DNA of 64,000 nucleotides from Bugula neritina (GCA_964035545.1 OZ037772.1:714501-778500); one strand, 5' to 3'. Shown: positions 21,650-35,552, numbered from the stretch's first letter. Notes: generated from the letters alone by a model not told the origin. Made by a program: numbers and translations.

Positions 21650-22490
21650 AAATACACCAGAATTTTCAACATATTCCACGGATCCAACAAAAGCTATTGA
21701 AAATCGAATAGCCTACAATTAGAATTACGTAGTATCAAACAACATTTTTCTGACACTGACTACAAAAGGATATATCCAACAGGTTCAGCACCTGGGAAAT
21801 TTTACGGGATGACCAAAATACACAAACTCAAACAAGGAGATGGTATAGAGAAGCTACAAATGCGATCAATAATTTCCAACATAGGTACTGCATCATACCA
21901 ACTTGCGAAATACCTGGCCAAAATGCTAAAACCACTTAGTGAATCTGAAAGTAATATCGAATCAACCGATAGATTTCTTACATATATACGGCAACTTCAT
22001 ATTCCAGCAAACCATCAACTGATATCATTTGATGTTGTTTCCCTCTTTACTTTTGTACCACTTGACTACACAATTTCAGCAATCATAAATGATATTTATG
22101 AGAAACAACGAATCCAAACAACTATACCAAAGAAGAAAATGATAAACTCACTCAACCTTTGTACAAAACAAGTTCACTTTACTTTCAACGACATCATTTA
22201 TACACAGACGGATGGTGTTGCTATGGGATCTCCTCTAGGACCAATAATTGCGAATATATTCATGACAAAACTAGAACAGAAAGTAATACCAAAGTTGAAT
22301 TCAATGTCACCTTGGGTGAGATACATAGATGACACATTTGCAACAATAGACCCTGAGTATATCAACACAACACTCAACACACTTAATAATTTTCATCCTA
22401 ACATAAAATTTACTCACGAACTAGAAACCAATAAATCACCTTCTTTTCTGGATGTTACAGTTTTGCGACACAATAGCTATAATATATATA
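21650..22490 (+). pseudogene. Penelope-like reverse transcriptase fragment
   Basis: The frame shows the PLE fingerprint: YPTGSAPGKFYGMTKIHKL, SFDVVSLFTFVPLDYTI (motif A), DGVAMGSPLGPIIANIFM (motif B), VRYIDDTFA (catalytic YxDD, motif C) and SPSFLDVTV. In PLEs this enzyme copies the element RNA at a nicked target. From 21809 a Met-initiated frame stays open, and conserved residues continue in the same frame back to NSLQLELRSI near 21710. Before that, DPTKAIE lies in another frame, so a frameshift is present. At 22490 the coding sequence dissolves into (TA)n, losing the thumb and the link to the endonuclease. The fragment holds roughly the middle third of a complete PLE protein and cannot be active as it stands. 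Confidence 0.88.
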
Positions 22491-22493
22491 TAC

Positions 22494-22496
22494 ATG

Positions 22497-22570
<74 letters not shown>
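22494..22570. repeat. (TA)n array truncating the RT frame
   Basis: About 75 bp of TA dinucleotides directly after the last conserved RT residues. Confidence 0.95.
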
Positions 22571-22576
<6 letters not shown>

Positions 22577-23109
22577 AATGATTTTTTGGACTTTTCAATC
22601 AGCATATGAAAAACTGTAGTCAAAAAACAAGTGATCAAAAGATTTATTTTATATAAATAAAAAGTGACAAAAAATTTAAACAATTATTGCAAAATAATAC
22701 TTGCATAGACTTGCGTGCCATATTAGTTACAAGTGTAGGCTAAATAACAGAAGAATGTGATATATACCATAACAGTTTATAAAGTAGAATTTGTGAAAAC
22801 AATTTATAGAACAGAATAGTATTATAAGTTCAACAACCCTGCAGCACCTTGAAACACAAAGCGTAAAGGTGCTGTCAGTATACAGAGTTTGTTGATGTAA
22901 TGGTGTTATATCAAAGTTTTAATGCTATATATGGGCTGACAGTCAAGCAGCAACCTACAAATAATTATATATATGCGACCAAACACTACAATCTATACAA
23001 TCTATTCAATTGATTACTGATTGATAATAACAATAAAATTATATATATACAAGCGTTATAATTTCATTGAAAAAAATTGGTAAAACTGCTGTTTAATAAA
23101 CATTATGAT

Positions 23110-23700
23110 TCAACTTTTGATGAATGATTTCGAAAATATTTTTAGAAAGTTTAGATTATTAATTATTATTAACATACACAGAATTGCTTTCAACCTCTTC
23201 AAAAAATCACAAGAGAGACAATTGCTAATACACAAAAAGAAAACAGAAATAATGTTGCTGAAACATAAGTTTATACAATTGTGTTTAAAGTATCTCATAT
23301 TATCATACTTTATTATGACATAATTTAGTATGATAATATGAGAGGCAATAATGGCGCAGGTAATAATATTATGGCACAGGTGATAATGACATGGTAAGAA
23401 GGGCACACAGCGAAAAGTAGGAAAACATGGCACACTTATGTTCAATTTTTCCAAACACCCATTCTCACCCTTATACCCTAATACTGAAAATGTGCCATTC
23501 TTACCTATTTTTCCACTTGTGCCATAATAACCTGTATGTGCCATTTTAACCATAGACACCACCCACAATGCATCAATTGGAAAAGATTTCAAATCAACCT
23601 TTATTGCTGAATTATGAACCAACTCAATGAAATCCTCCTGTAATTCTCCTGGAATCTTTTTGACAAAGCGTTGGAATTCGTCACATGTCAAGCTAAGAAT
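23110..23700 (-). pseudogene. Possible hAT (ZBED-type) transposase C-terminal fragment
   Basis: Minus-strand frame from 23700 reads LTCDEFQRFVKKIPGELQ, EDFIELVHNSAIKVDLKSF, DALWVVS, then loses protein-like character after about 50 residues and runs into low-complexity sequence. The pattern of Pro, then E-DFIEL-x-N-S, then F-x(5,8)-LW resembles the segment just before the dimerisation domain of ZBED5/FAM200-like hAT proteins. The expected LCE-x-FS motif downstream is absent. The call is from memory of the family only; it could be another transposase. Confidence 0.35.
23294..23342. other. Perfect hairpin, 16-bp arms
   Basis: CTCATATTATCATACT (23294-23309) and AGTATGATAATATGAG (23327-23342) are exact inverted repeats around a 17-base loop. 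AT-rich; could be a terminator-like or cruciform element or a relic of two small TIRs. Confidence 0.85.
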
Positions 23701-24089
23701 CTAGCTCTTTCTTTTTAAGAGATAGCTCAGAAAAATATCGTTAAAGCTCTATTGTGCTCTAGTGTGCAATTTTTACTTATGACATTTTTATTTATTATCG
23801 GAACTTGTTCTCCTATAAAAGTTTATTGAGTGTGTGGAAAAACACCAGAATTCAGAAAAAGGCGCCACCACTTTAGTGTAACTTTAGAAACACTGACGCT
23901 GCTATGAAAAGCAATGATATATGATGATTGCACTCCTGCATGTTTAGGCTCAGATTATTTAGAGTAGCAAATATATTTACAAGGTATATGTAGTATACAG
24001 TTTATAGAGACTGACTTGCATGGCTGCTAAAAGTTGGCCTGTTAGTTCAAGCAGCAAATTTTTTGACCTCCATTTGAAAGTAGCACTGA

Positions 24090-24335
24090 AAGCAGTTAGG
24101 GTAGAGTAATTAATAAACACATCCATTTCAAAGTAAACTGATATTGCAGAATATAGTTTGGCTAAATAAGGGAGCTAAGATAAAGGTTTACAGAAATATA
24201 CACATATAAATGTAACTTGCAAGAACCCAAAAAGCCTTCATCAAACCTTGTGAATTTTTCAAATTTCAAATTCTCCCCTAAAATGTCGAATATTTCCCCT
24301 TGGAGAAATCTCCTCCCAGGTTGGGAAACTCTGAG
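24090..24335 (+). mobile_element. hAT-type MITE B, truncated copy
   Basis: Right half of the CAGTGGTT family seen complete at 57242-57753: CTTGCAAGA-CCAAAAAG-CTTCA and CTCCCAGGTTGGGAAACTCTG. The left end is not present. Confidence 0.65.
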
Positions 24336-25019
24336 CAAGACATGTAAACATGAATATTACCAAGTGCATGCATTGCTAGTTACTAGACTGTTGGGTTACA
24401 ACTTACAATATTTGTAAGCTGAAGAGCTATTAATAGAGATGATGATAATGCAGTATAAATTAGTCAGTCTATTATCATGAGTTAGTCACTGCTAATATTA
24501 TGCTATGCAATGGCTAACAGTCACATAGCAACTTACAAATAATTCTACTATTTATTATGATTATTATGACATCTGTGATGAGGAAATAACATGTGCCTTT
24601 ACATACACATCATATTTTGTGTAAACAAGTGTTTAAATACAGTTGAACATTTGGTGTTCGAAATTTGTTTTTTTTGTTTCAAATGTTAATAAAATACAAA
24701 TCAAAAAAATTTTTTCAATAAATAATAGTAAATTATGCTGAAGAACTAATGTGGACTTGTAGAATAAGTTCGCAAGAGAAGTAACTCCTGATTAACATGA
24801 TTAAACAGTCACAATAATATTCCTGAAAGATTCCTAGAGCCTAAAGTTCATACACTATTGTGATGCAGTAGGTATTCTATAGAGTTGGTATTGATATTGC
24901 AGTACAATTAGGTCATGAGATTTCACCAGGCATCAAGTTTTTACCTCCACTGGTGGAGTAATCTTAGGTTTGTAAATAATGGCCACTGTAAAGTAGCCAT
25001 GTCCAAAAACTCAGTTTTC

Positions 25020-25205
25020 TAACCATCTCAACTGATGGACATGTGATGTGTGTGACACGAGGAGGTGTAGAAGTAATAAATGGAGACACTCTGGATACTA
25101 TCAGCTCAGTGAAACACACCAACACTACATGGTGGTGGGAGATAATCCAACCTGAAGGGTTGGTGGTTGTCAGCTGGTATAACAGAGCGGAGAATACAGC
25201 TGGTT
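25020..25205 (+). pseudogene. Captured fragment of a TRIM-like beta-propeller exon
   Basis: About 185 bp match 62012-62200 of the intact TRIM-like gene, including TRGGVEVINGDTLDTIS and IIQPEG. No RING, B-box or splice partner accompanies it. The left side touches repeat block R and the right side turns into the CTCAATATATACAATGCAAA block, so it looks like a gene scrap carried by, or inserted into, that repeat family. Confidence 0.8.
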
Positions 25206-26049
25206 TTAAGACATTGCATTCCTTGGTGTTGAGTTACTCAATATATACAATGCAAATATTTTGTAGAAAGGTGTCAAATAGTTTTTGAAGCCCTCAACAA
25301 TTTTTTTATTTGAAATAAATTTTATAAATGCTTGAAAACAAATGTTAAAAATGTTTCATGAATTTTTATTCGGAATCAATAATTAAAATAAACAAAAATG
25401 ATGTTGACTTTTACAAAAATTTTAGCAGAAGAGGCAACTCCTTATAAACATCTAATTTAATAAATAATAGTACTATAAATACTCATAACTGTACAAAATA
25501 AGTATTGATATAATATCAAATGTAAATTGCCATATATATAATGCTGTATATATTACACGTATATATACATGCATTGCATCAAAACCTATCTATGCATGAT
25601 ACCAATAGTGGCCTTGTAGGTAATTAGGGTAAATAGAGCACCTTTCAAATACTCTTTATGTGGCAGAACATATATGAAAACTCTTCTTCATGACATGATC
25701 GGAAGTATTTGTCCAAATATTCAAAGCTAGTTTTGGAGTTATGGCCTTAATTATCCTGTCTAGTATTCTTTTGCTGATGATGCCTATTTCAGTTTTGCTT
25801 GAGTTTATTAGTCTGCACTTAGGGTTATTCATAAAATTAGGCTTGTGGTCTTTTAGTGTTATGTATGCCTCAGTTGTGTTGGTGGTCGTGATTTTGTCAA
25901 TTCGATTTGTAGAGATTTGGCAATATGTTTAGCTTCTAGGTTTATTTCTTGGGGCGTGTTTTGATCAATTTTTTTGTAATCCTTAGTGATGTTGTGCAAT
26001 AGTTCTCTGTAGTTGGTAATTTCCATGTTGTAAAAATTATTATATTATA

Positions 26050-26417
26050 TATATCAAGCTACAGTTACAACCAAAGATGGCAGCCAACCCCAGACTTACG
26101 TGGGAACATCAGAAACAGAATTCAAAACTAAATTGTATAACCACAAATCAACTTTTAACAACAAAACAAAAAAGAACCATACTGAATTGAGCAAATATAT
26201 CTGGAAACTAAAAGACAAGAACACCCATTTTGACATAACATGGAAAATTATGAAAAAGACCAACTCATACAACAAAGTCACTAAAAGGTGCAACCTCTGC
26301 CTATGGGAAAAATATTTCATAATATACCAGCCCAGCAAATCTTCCCTTAATAACAGAAATGAGATTCTATCCACATGCAGACATGCACGTAAGCACTACC
26401 TGGGCAACATCACATAA
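26050..26417 (+). pseudogene. Penelope GIY-YIG endonuclease fragment 1
   Basis: Frame reads YQATVTTKDG, TYVGTSETEFKTKLYNHK, TELSKYIWKLKDK, KRCNLCLWEKYFI, LNNRNEILSTCRHARK and stop. This is the C-terminal part of a PLE GIY-YIG endonuclease (the first motif degraded to YQA...YVG), including the CNLC-type cysteine pair and the terminal CRH motif. In the family this domain nicks the target DNA. It begins in TA-rich sequence with no RT ahead of it. Confidence 0.82.
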
Positions 26418-26839
26418 CAATACTAACAATTCTCAACCATAGTACTACCTATTATAAATTACCCTTTTCATCAAACATCTAGCTTTTATAGTCTAATCTT
26501 TTAGAAAAAGAGCAATTTAATTAATTAATAGATAACACCAAATCCACTACTATGTTTGCATTTCGTTTTACGTTGTGTTTAGCATGATAATTTTCTTTAT
26601 GTAAAAATTTGAATAATCGGTATGCTTCATAGATTTTATTTTATTTATTTTTAGTCTAACACCTGACGAGTGCAGTTTACTGTACGAAACTATATAGTCG
26701 TGTGAGATTTTTTAAATGAAAAAATATATATGTATCGTTAACAATCTGAACACACTACATTATATTAGCTCTGTCACCCGTGATATCGAGCGCTTTACTT
26801 GGCTGGAACTCCAACTAGATTGACAATCAGCATACATTA

Positions 26840-27045
<206 letters not shown>

Positions 27046-27054
27046 TGTGTTGAT

Positions 27055-27236
27055 AAATTTTGGAACACATCTCTACCACTAATCATGGAAACATATCAAT
27101 AGACAATGTAACGCAGTTTTAAATCATTCATTTAAAGGAATCCACCATCGAAAAGTAGCCGAAGCTCTCTACATTAAACAAATAAAACCGCAACTTAATA
27201 AACAAAATTACTCCATACCACTAAAACTATATCAAT
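27055..27236 (+). pseudogene. Penelope GIY-YIG endonuclease fragment 2 (C-terminal tail)
   Basis: From 27120 the frame NHSFKGIHHRKVAEALYIKQ, PQLNKQNYSIPLKLYQ and stop at 27236 matches the tail of PLE endonucleases (R-x(2)-EAL-I-x-P-x-LN). It sits 55 bp before the plus-oriented terminal repeat, its proper place in a PLE. It follows a (TA)n array, so the body of the endonuclease is missing. Confidence 0.72.
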
Positions 27237-27289
27237 AGCTCCACACTACTCAACTCTCACATAGTTTCACTAATTCTTGCTGTTTTTAT

Positions 27290-27873
<584 letters not shown>

Positions 27874-28449
27874 TTAGCTGTATCGTGAGTTTATTAAACA
27901 GCAGATAAAAAAGTGCTCAAATATTTACATGTACAATAGTGAGCCACTGAGACTATCATAAGTTCAGCTCACAATCTAGTTTATGTTCTTGCTATGCTAA
28001 TGTCATGTGGGTGGCATGCGTGTTGCCTACTTGTGATTGTTTAGCCTGGGATTATACTATGACTAATAAGGGCTGTGTCATCTATCAACATCCCATTATA
28101 CAAAGAGCACACATCAAACTATTCACTAGTCTGTCAGCTAGCAGGCCTGTATAGCTGGTAACGTATGCATCAGTATATTCTCATCGCAACGTGTCCACTG
28201 ACTGTAAAAAGTTATGACATTTAAATAATACTTGTCAAGAATAAGATAAAGCTTTCTGTAGGCCTATATAGCAGAGCATATCAAATATATACATATATTT
28301 TTAGACAAGTGGATACTTTGTATGTTTATATCTTCTGCAGGAAGTAGTTAGAAATGATCCAATCAGAGCCTTGTTGTACTGATGTGGGAAGATGACAACT
28401 CCTTATTTATAAAACACCAGTTTAGCAGCTCTTTGTGATGTGACCTATA

Positions 28450-28640
28450 GTATATGCGATATTATAATATAATATAATACAAATTAATATAATACAATAT
28501 AATTTATGAATGACTAATAATTACAATATAATGTAATATAATATAATATAATACAATATGATACAGTATAAAATAAAATAATATGGCATAATATAATATA
28601 ACATAATATAATACAATACAATATTATATAATATAATTTA
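28450..28640. repeat. Degenerate (AATAT)n tract
   Basis: ATAATATAATATAATACAAT-type pentamers, followed by repeat block R. No gene seen in 27880-28640. Confidence 0.85.
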
Positions 28641-29826
28641 TTCTTTTGTTTCAATACAAATCAAAATTTTTTTCAACAATTGATAGTAAATTATGCTGAA
28701 GAACTAATGTGGACTTGTAGAATAAATTAGCAAGAGAAGTAACTCCTGATTAACATGATTAAACAGTCACAATAACATTTCTCAAAGATTATAGCCTAAA
28801 GTTCATACACTATTGTGATGCAGTAAGTATTCTATAGAGTTGGTATTGATATCGCAGTACAATTAGGTCATGAGCTTTCACCAGGCATCAAGTTTTTACC
28901 TCCACTGGTGGATTAATCTTAGGGCTGCTACAGTTTATCGAATAATTGCAAACTATTTTGTATATACAATGCAAATTTCTTATAGAAAAGTGTCCAATTT
29001 TTGTTGAAGAAATTACTAAGATTTTTCTTTGAAATAAATGCTATATAATATGTTTAAAAATAAGATTTTAAAATTATTGTATCAGCTTTTATTCATAGTA
29101 AAATAATTAAATGTATATAACTGTATATAACTGTATATCGCTGTTGATGTTTATAAAAGAAGCGAGAGATGCAACTCCCAATAAATATTGAATCCAGAAA
29201 TAATATTGAACAATAAGGACCATAAGCTAAAGAACATACAGCACTGTCAGCTTGTAATAAATAATATAGTATAAGATTACTCAAATGAAAATACTATAAA
29301 GCTACATTTACATACAAAACATATTTATGTAAAAAAGTATTTGAATTACAGTTGAAAAAACTACTCAGTGTTAAAACAACATTTTATTGTAATTAAAGCT
29401 TTATTGTAACATATATACAAAAACTTGTTGTTAGTTACTAAAAAATTACGCTGAAAAAATAATAAAGGAAGTTAGCAGGGGAAGTAACTCCTAATAAACA
29501 TAAATTTACCAAAAAAAGCAATTTGATTGAAAATTTTAGTTTGACATTTACACAACACACCACAGCAGTAAGTAATACTCATTGCTGTATAATCAGATAA
29601 TTTACTTCTGTTACAACTAAAATTTCAATTATGTTACACAATGCTGTTGCTAATTGAGCAATGTTATACAATTTCATGATATCAACGGCACCAGTGAAGT
29701 AGTCGTATCTAAATAAAACATGATAGACACTTTTCACATGTGTCTTTAGAACATTAGCGTTCTTCAGTGTTCAGTTACTCAATATATACAATGCAAATAT
29801 TTTTGTAGAAAGGTGCCAAATATTTT

Positions 29827-30275
29827 TTGAAGCCCTCAACAATATTCTGTGAGGATAGGGTTGTGGGGGACACGGTAAACATATCGGGACAGTCCAACAG
29901 CCTCAGTGAAGACTTGGCCAACCTTCTAGAAAGTTCCAACTGCTCAGACGTCACTCTGACCATCGGACCGCGAAAGTTCAAAGTTCACAAGTCTATCCTC
30001 TCCGTCAGGTCTCTTGTCTTCAATGCTATGTTTGAGCATGAGATGGAGAACAAACAGAATTTAGAATTTAGACAAGATGGTGGCTGACCTTCTCTCGGCA
30101 GCAGATAAGTACGCACTAGAGAAGAGTCCCTGTTTGGTAACCTCTCCATGGACAATGTGTGTGAGGTACCATGGTTCTAGTAGACCTCCACTCGGCTAAA
30201 CAACTCAAAACACACGCTCTGGACTTTGTCAACAGCCACGTCAGAGGCGTCATGGAAACCTGCCATAAAAATGTG
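29827..30275 (+). pseudogene. SPOP-like MATH-BTB retro-pseudogene fragment
   Basis: Continuous, intron-free match to SPOP-type adaptors of Cullin-3 ubiquitin ligases: GDTVNISGQSNSLSEDLANL, SSNCSDVTLTIGPRKFKVHK, SILSVRSLVFNAMFEHEMEN, then after a frame break LLSAADKYALEK, FGNLSMDNVCEV, VDLHSAKQL, HALDFVNSHVRGVMET. The MATH domain is missing, a block between KQN and AADKY is deleted, and at least three frame changes plus stops follow. The lack of introns suggests a retrocopy. The left border is the repeat-R block ending CCCTCAACAAT, and the right border is the tail repeat shared with 19600-19815. Confidence 0.85.
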
Positions 30276-30969
30276 AAAAACGTACCCTCAACATGTAGAC
30301 ATTGCATTGCCAATCTGAGTTAATGTCAGAGTTTAGCTCTATTTCCTGATGATGGACTTCCTTCTTGAATATCAATTGTACTGCTATCACAAACACTAGT
30401 TACATTAGTATAAAAAGATCAAATGGCTGGAATTATTGAAAACAAGCTGACGAGAAAAATTACAGCACTTGGAAGTTTAAATTCAAGTAAGTACTATAAT
30501 AAGCGCCTCTACGGCTATGGAAGTAAGCATCTCGCAGCAATTAACTTGTCAAAAGTAGGAGTTATCTCTGCTCGATGAATGTTTACTTATGGTTTAGATT
30601 GGCAATGTTATTACTGCATAAACAATATAATATGCGGTTCTATGTGTATTGTGTAACAGTTAGCACTCAGGTTACTATTCTGTGAGACAAATTTGGGATT
30701 TGCTCTACCAAAAGAATTGAAACTATAATATATATGTTTTGTATAACATGTTTATCTATTTGATGATAATATTGAAGCAAGCAAAATTACAATAACAAAA
30801 TATTACAAGACATTAACCAAACCAAAACAAAGATTATCCTAGCCATCCTTTGAAATCTTGCTGTGTAATACTAGCAAACATAAATTGATAAGTCTGACAA
30901 TCGAGATAGATAAGTTATGCAAATTAAATACATAAGAGAATTGCAGTTAGAACATCAATATTAAAATAT

Positions 30970-31290
30970 TTCCTTCAACGGAAATTTTTGTAGCCTTAAA
31001 ATAAATTCTCCAATTCAAATATTTCTCAAATATAAAATTGTGCAGCTTCAGAAATCCAAATATTTTCTCCAATATAATTTGTGAAGACTAGAAACAAATT
31101 TCTCAATTCAAATATAAATTTGTGCAGCTTTAATATAAAATTTCTAATTCAAATATTTTCTTCAAATAAACTTATGCTGTTTCAAAATCAATAAATCAAA
31201 TCAACAATTTTTCTTTAAATAATTTATGCCGCTTAAAAATTAATAGATCAATTCAAACAAAATTTCCTCAAACAAGTTTTTGCTGCTTCT
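30970..31290. repeat. Degenerate about 60-bp AT-rich tandem repeat
   Basis: Five to six units built on AATTCAAATATTT-CTCAAATA-AATTTGTGCAGCTT. No coding potential in 30400-31460. Confidence 0.7.
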
Positions 31291-31551
31291 AAAGAAAACT
31301 AATACACTTGTTAGTCTAAATAACAAAAGAGGTTAAGAATATCCTTAACATAAAATTGTAACATTACTTACTGCAGCCAGTCTATATTATCGATATTTGT
31401 ATCAATTAGTCGGTTTTCTAGACGTCCCCCCCCTAATATAATTATTACTGCTGCTATATCTTCTATGCTCCAATCGTCTTTAGCTGCTTTTATCTTCTTG
31501 TATATCTATTTTCATTCGTCATTTGTCATTCATCCTTTTTCTATTTTCAGA

Positions 31552-31650
31552 AATTTAGCTCCTTTTGTACCAAATCTTTTTGGCAATGGTTCAGATTTTA
31601 AGGATACCGACAATAACTGGCCAATGAAAACCAGCGGCAGACTGACGTAG
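31552..31650 (+). CDS. Possible terminal exon, unrecognised
   Basis: A pyrimidine-rich acceptor (TTTTTCTATTTTCAG) is followed by an open frame NLAPFVPNLFGNGSDFK, NWPMKTSGRLT and a stop. No partner exon was found in 30400-31500. It may be a lone exon relic; the splice signal is the only support. Confidence 0.3.
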   Translation, partial: NLAPFVPNLFGNGSDFKDTDNNWPMKTSGRLT

Positions 31651-32102
31651 AACTCGGTTAGGTATGTTGGCAGCCAAGATAGGGATTGACGTAAGAAGGA
31701 TCTGTTGTTATTGGCTCATCTTTGTATATTGTGGGCTATATAATCAATAATTGTACAGCAATCCTTAATCTAAAAAATAACTTTAAAACTATAATATGAT
31801 AAAATGTATCAGTCGATGCTCACGTGTTGACCTTTGTAACAGGCTGATCAATGTCAAAAAATTTATTAGGCGTTTGAAACATTATATCATCTACATGTTG
31901 GTGTAAACAAATATTTACACATATGTTATTTCTATTTATGAACAGCATCTGCTATATGTTTCAGCTTTTTTATTCATTCCCATTTGTTCATCAATTAGTG
32001 TTTTATTTCAAAAGTCAATATTACAAATTTCAACACGTGATCATGGCATGTGGTACTATCCTAACACACAATTACTTATCTAAAAGCCACACTACTAAAT
32101 AA

Positions 32103-32235
<133 letters not shown>

Positions 32236-33368
32236 ATAATGCATTAAGCAATTTCTATGCAAGACCGAAATATTTAACTTACTCAAAACTTGTACATTTA
32301 AACTTTTAATTTCACTCAATTATTGGGCCTCATGCATCATAAAACTTTTGAACGTGTTTTATATTCTTTCTTGAATGTTGTGGATAAACTGTAGTCTACA
32401 TACCGTGGTGGAGCAGATATAAGAATTTATAATTGCATCAACCCGTTGCAGCAGCCATCTTACTGGAAATCTCAAACAAACCTCAGCATCGCCAAAGCCA
32501 TATTGTTATTGCGAGCTGACAGAATATCTCAGAGATATAACTTGTAAAGTACAGAAGTAAGAATTAAACACAAAGGGCAGTATATGTATAATCATGCCTT
32601 CCATCAAGGCTATAGCTTTTTAAAGAATTTTCTGAGAATAATGATACAAATATTACCACTTCAGCTTAACAACTTATGAAATAACGGTTACATTGAATAT
32701 CATTTTCTAGATATCATGTTCGTCTGTGTTTTAGTACTGCCAAGGTTATCACTTAGCACTAAATGGACAAAATTGCTTCTTTTAATTAAGACACTATGCT
32801 GGAGAAAGGCCAATATATGAATTAGATAAAGAAACTAGTAAATTATTCAGTGTTATAATTAAACTTTGAACGAGCTTTGCTCTGATTGGTTTTTCTGACT
32901 TATCGTAATATATATCTATATCTAGCCAGGGTTTTGTGCCTACATAGTAATGTACACGTTCTATGATAAGAGTAATTGAATGCAAATATAAATGAACATA
33001 ATTTTTTTGATTTTAGTCTAGTTATGTTATAAGCATTAGATAACTTGTTTTTGAGACAGCGGGGTGAGAGCTTTGTAAAAAATTTAGCCTAATTAGAATT
33101 TCTGTAATAGATAAACGTTACTAGCTCCTTAACAATTCAATTAAAGTTGAATAAAAATATACATCAAATTACCAGTTCAAAGTAAAAGACTTTGAAGGCT
33201 AATAACTTACTACAAAGATTTAAACCAAATAACAAGAGACTAAATCCAAAATCAATTTATAATTATTCTTAGCATATGACAAGTATGAATGCTACAGCTG
33301 CTCTTGTACAATGTACTTGTACAGCTCTTACTCATCCTAGTATGTTTAACTGGCATAGCATCCTTGTC

Positions 33369-34240
33369 TTTCTAGGGACTCGGTACATCGTTGGAGTGCA
33401 GAGGTCATCTCCAACAAAAGAGTTTGAATTAGAGTGGATAAATAAAAGTAAGCGCTTGTAATGTTTTTCAACTCTAATTAAAGTTCCCAAAATGTTATTG
33501 TTGGTAAGTTTCAGACTCAAGAATAATCTTGTATTTTCTTATTAAAGAACAAAAAGAGAAAAAAAAGACAAATAAGGGTCCTGAGTCGCAAAAACCAAAA
33601 GATAGCTATTCCAGAAGTGTGGACATGTTCAAAAGTTTCAAATTTGGGGAAGGAAAATCTAAAGAGGTTCACAAGGATGTCCTAGAAAAATTTGACAACT
33701 TTTGTAAAAAGATGTTCAAGAAAATAATCAAGAGACATCAACTGCTATCAATAGATGAGTATGTCACCAACTTACATTGTTTATGAGCTTGATAGACAAA
33801 ACTTCACTCAATACCAGAGACATATTTTTAAATATTGTTTTTTTGTGTTTGCAGGTGAAAGACCATTTCCATGTGATGTCTGTGGCAAGGCTTTCAAGCG
33901 CAGAAAAATCTGATAAAGAGGATAAAACAAAAATGGCCATTCTAATGCGGACCATTAGACCCAGAGGTGTAGACATATTCAAAAGTTTCAAGTTTGGGGA
34001 AGGAGAATCTAAAGAGGTTTACAAGGATGTCCTGGGAAAATCTGACAACTTTTGGAAAAAGACCGCCAACAAAATAATCAAAAGACATCAACTGCTATCG
34101 ACAAAACAAGAAGTCACCAACTTACATGGGATCGCCAGAAAATGTGACCTTGGTGACATGTATGATGTCTTTTTTATGCAGGCCTTTCTTCTTGGCATCT
34201 TCTTGGCATATATAATTTTGTATGCTCACATGGAACTATA
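33369..34240 (+). pseudogene. Exon relics with duplicated Lys-rich block and one C2H2 finger
   Basis: About 33376-33449 codes TRYIVGVQRSSPTKEFELEW. 33549-33759 codes a Lys-rich stretch with DMFKSFKFGEGKSKEV and KKIIKRHQLLS. 33856 onward starts after TTTGCAG with GERPFPCDVCGKAFKRR, a classic C2H2 zinc-finger linker and first half, which stops at once in that frame. In another frame, 33980-34110 repeats DIFKSFKFGEGESKEV and IIKRHQLLS, so the Lys-rich block was duplicated and the second copy landed in the finger exon. The original may have been a DNA-binding zinc-finger protein with a Lys-rich linker. I do not recognise the Lys-rich block. Phases do not chain. Confidence 0.5.
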
Positions 34241-34536
34241 GAAGGAAATGTCAGCTAGAAGAGGAAGGAAATGGAGGTCAAGACCAGCAACGCAATATCA
34301 AGGTCAACTGGAAGAAAGTAGTTTTAGGTCACGACTTGTCATTCTCAATTATGGCGGCTAGTTTGAGCACACTTTTGGACTAGAAGAGGAAGGAGACAAG
34401 GAGACCACAGAACTCTCTGGGGAGGGAAGTAAACACACTTCAGCTACAAAGCAAGAGTTGAAAAGAGAAATAATTGGAAAAAGTTGAAATTTTACTCAAT
34501 TTGATCAAAAATGAACAGATATTAATAAAAACTTTT
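34220..34536. repeat. 315-bp direct repeat, left copy
   Basis: TATGCTCACATGGAACTATA ... AATGAACAGATATTA, about 94 percent identical by eye to 36649-36957. A frame GLEEEGDKETTELSGEG ending in a stop is present in both but has no clear start. Confidence 0.88.
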
Positions 34537-34911
34537 TGGATGCACATATTTGTCTTATATCCAAGTTAAAATAAATCATATGTTCTGTTACCTAATTTAT
34601 TCATTGTTTGAACAGCATGCATCTAAGTAATGTAGAATAGTCATTTGGTGTAAACATTATATGTACCTAGAGTAAATTTTTATTAAGCACTCATGTTTTA
34701 GGTTTTCATATTATTTTGGTATGCTGCTATAAACTGCAAGATTGATTGTTAAATAAGTAATATGCTAATAGCTGCAGTAACTAATCTAAACTATCTAAAA
34801 TAATATTCCAATTTTATTTGATTTGGGACAAAAAACAGTAATAAAATTATTTTCAGAGTTGATCTTTAATGAATACTCATCAACCAATATCTTTTCAAAC
34901 AACAAGAAGTA

Positions 34912-35037
34912 TATTGTAATTGTAATTAATTACATTTATTTTTAACTGTAATTATAATTGTAATATTGTAATTGACAAATCTTCATGTAATTGTAATTGT
35001 AATTAATTACATTTACATGTAATTGACCCCAACCCTG
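34912..35037. mobile_element. hAT-type MITE A, truncated third copy
   Basis: Right end of the 5116-5615 family: TAATTGTAATTA palindromes ending ACATGTAATTGACCCCAACC-CTG. Confidence 0.7.
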
Positions 35038-35552
35038 GTCACGAGCATTGCTAAATGCTAGCAGCTTGAGTTTGTGACCGTGGTGAGAGTGCTCAATCAT
35101 TTAATGTCATTGCTGAGCATTAAATGAGAGCTTAATATCTCAATCTGTGGACAGCAGCACAGAACAGAGTACTATGGCCCACACCTTCGCAATAGTAGAA
35201 ACTTATAGTCTTACTAAAGCATATTTAGAAGGTGTGTAAACCCAAGTCATATATATAATATAGCTATAAACATGCACGTACGTAAAGAAAATAACATTCA
35301 TGCGACTAGTAGTAAATACTATTTAGTATGAGCTTGTACTAATTTCACTATGGCATCATAATAAATAGCGACTCATTATACACCACTAAATAAATTGGTG
35401 GAGATCACAAAGCACTTAATAGTCTTTATGCAGAATTTTTCTTTCAGTCCAATATATGAAAGTTATAAAAATTATTTTAGAGAGAACACACACTAACCGA
35501 AAGCCAATTTGTTTTCAATAAAGTATATCATAGACCTGCATACTCTGTTCAG

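Noticed and set aside
23110-23560. Membrane-like tail of the minus-strand frame (Cys/Ile/Phe rich)
   Set aside because: The sequence there is AT-rich repeat with a hairpin; only the first about 50 residues resemble a protein family.
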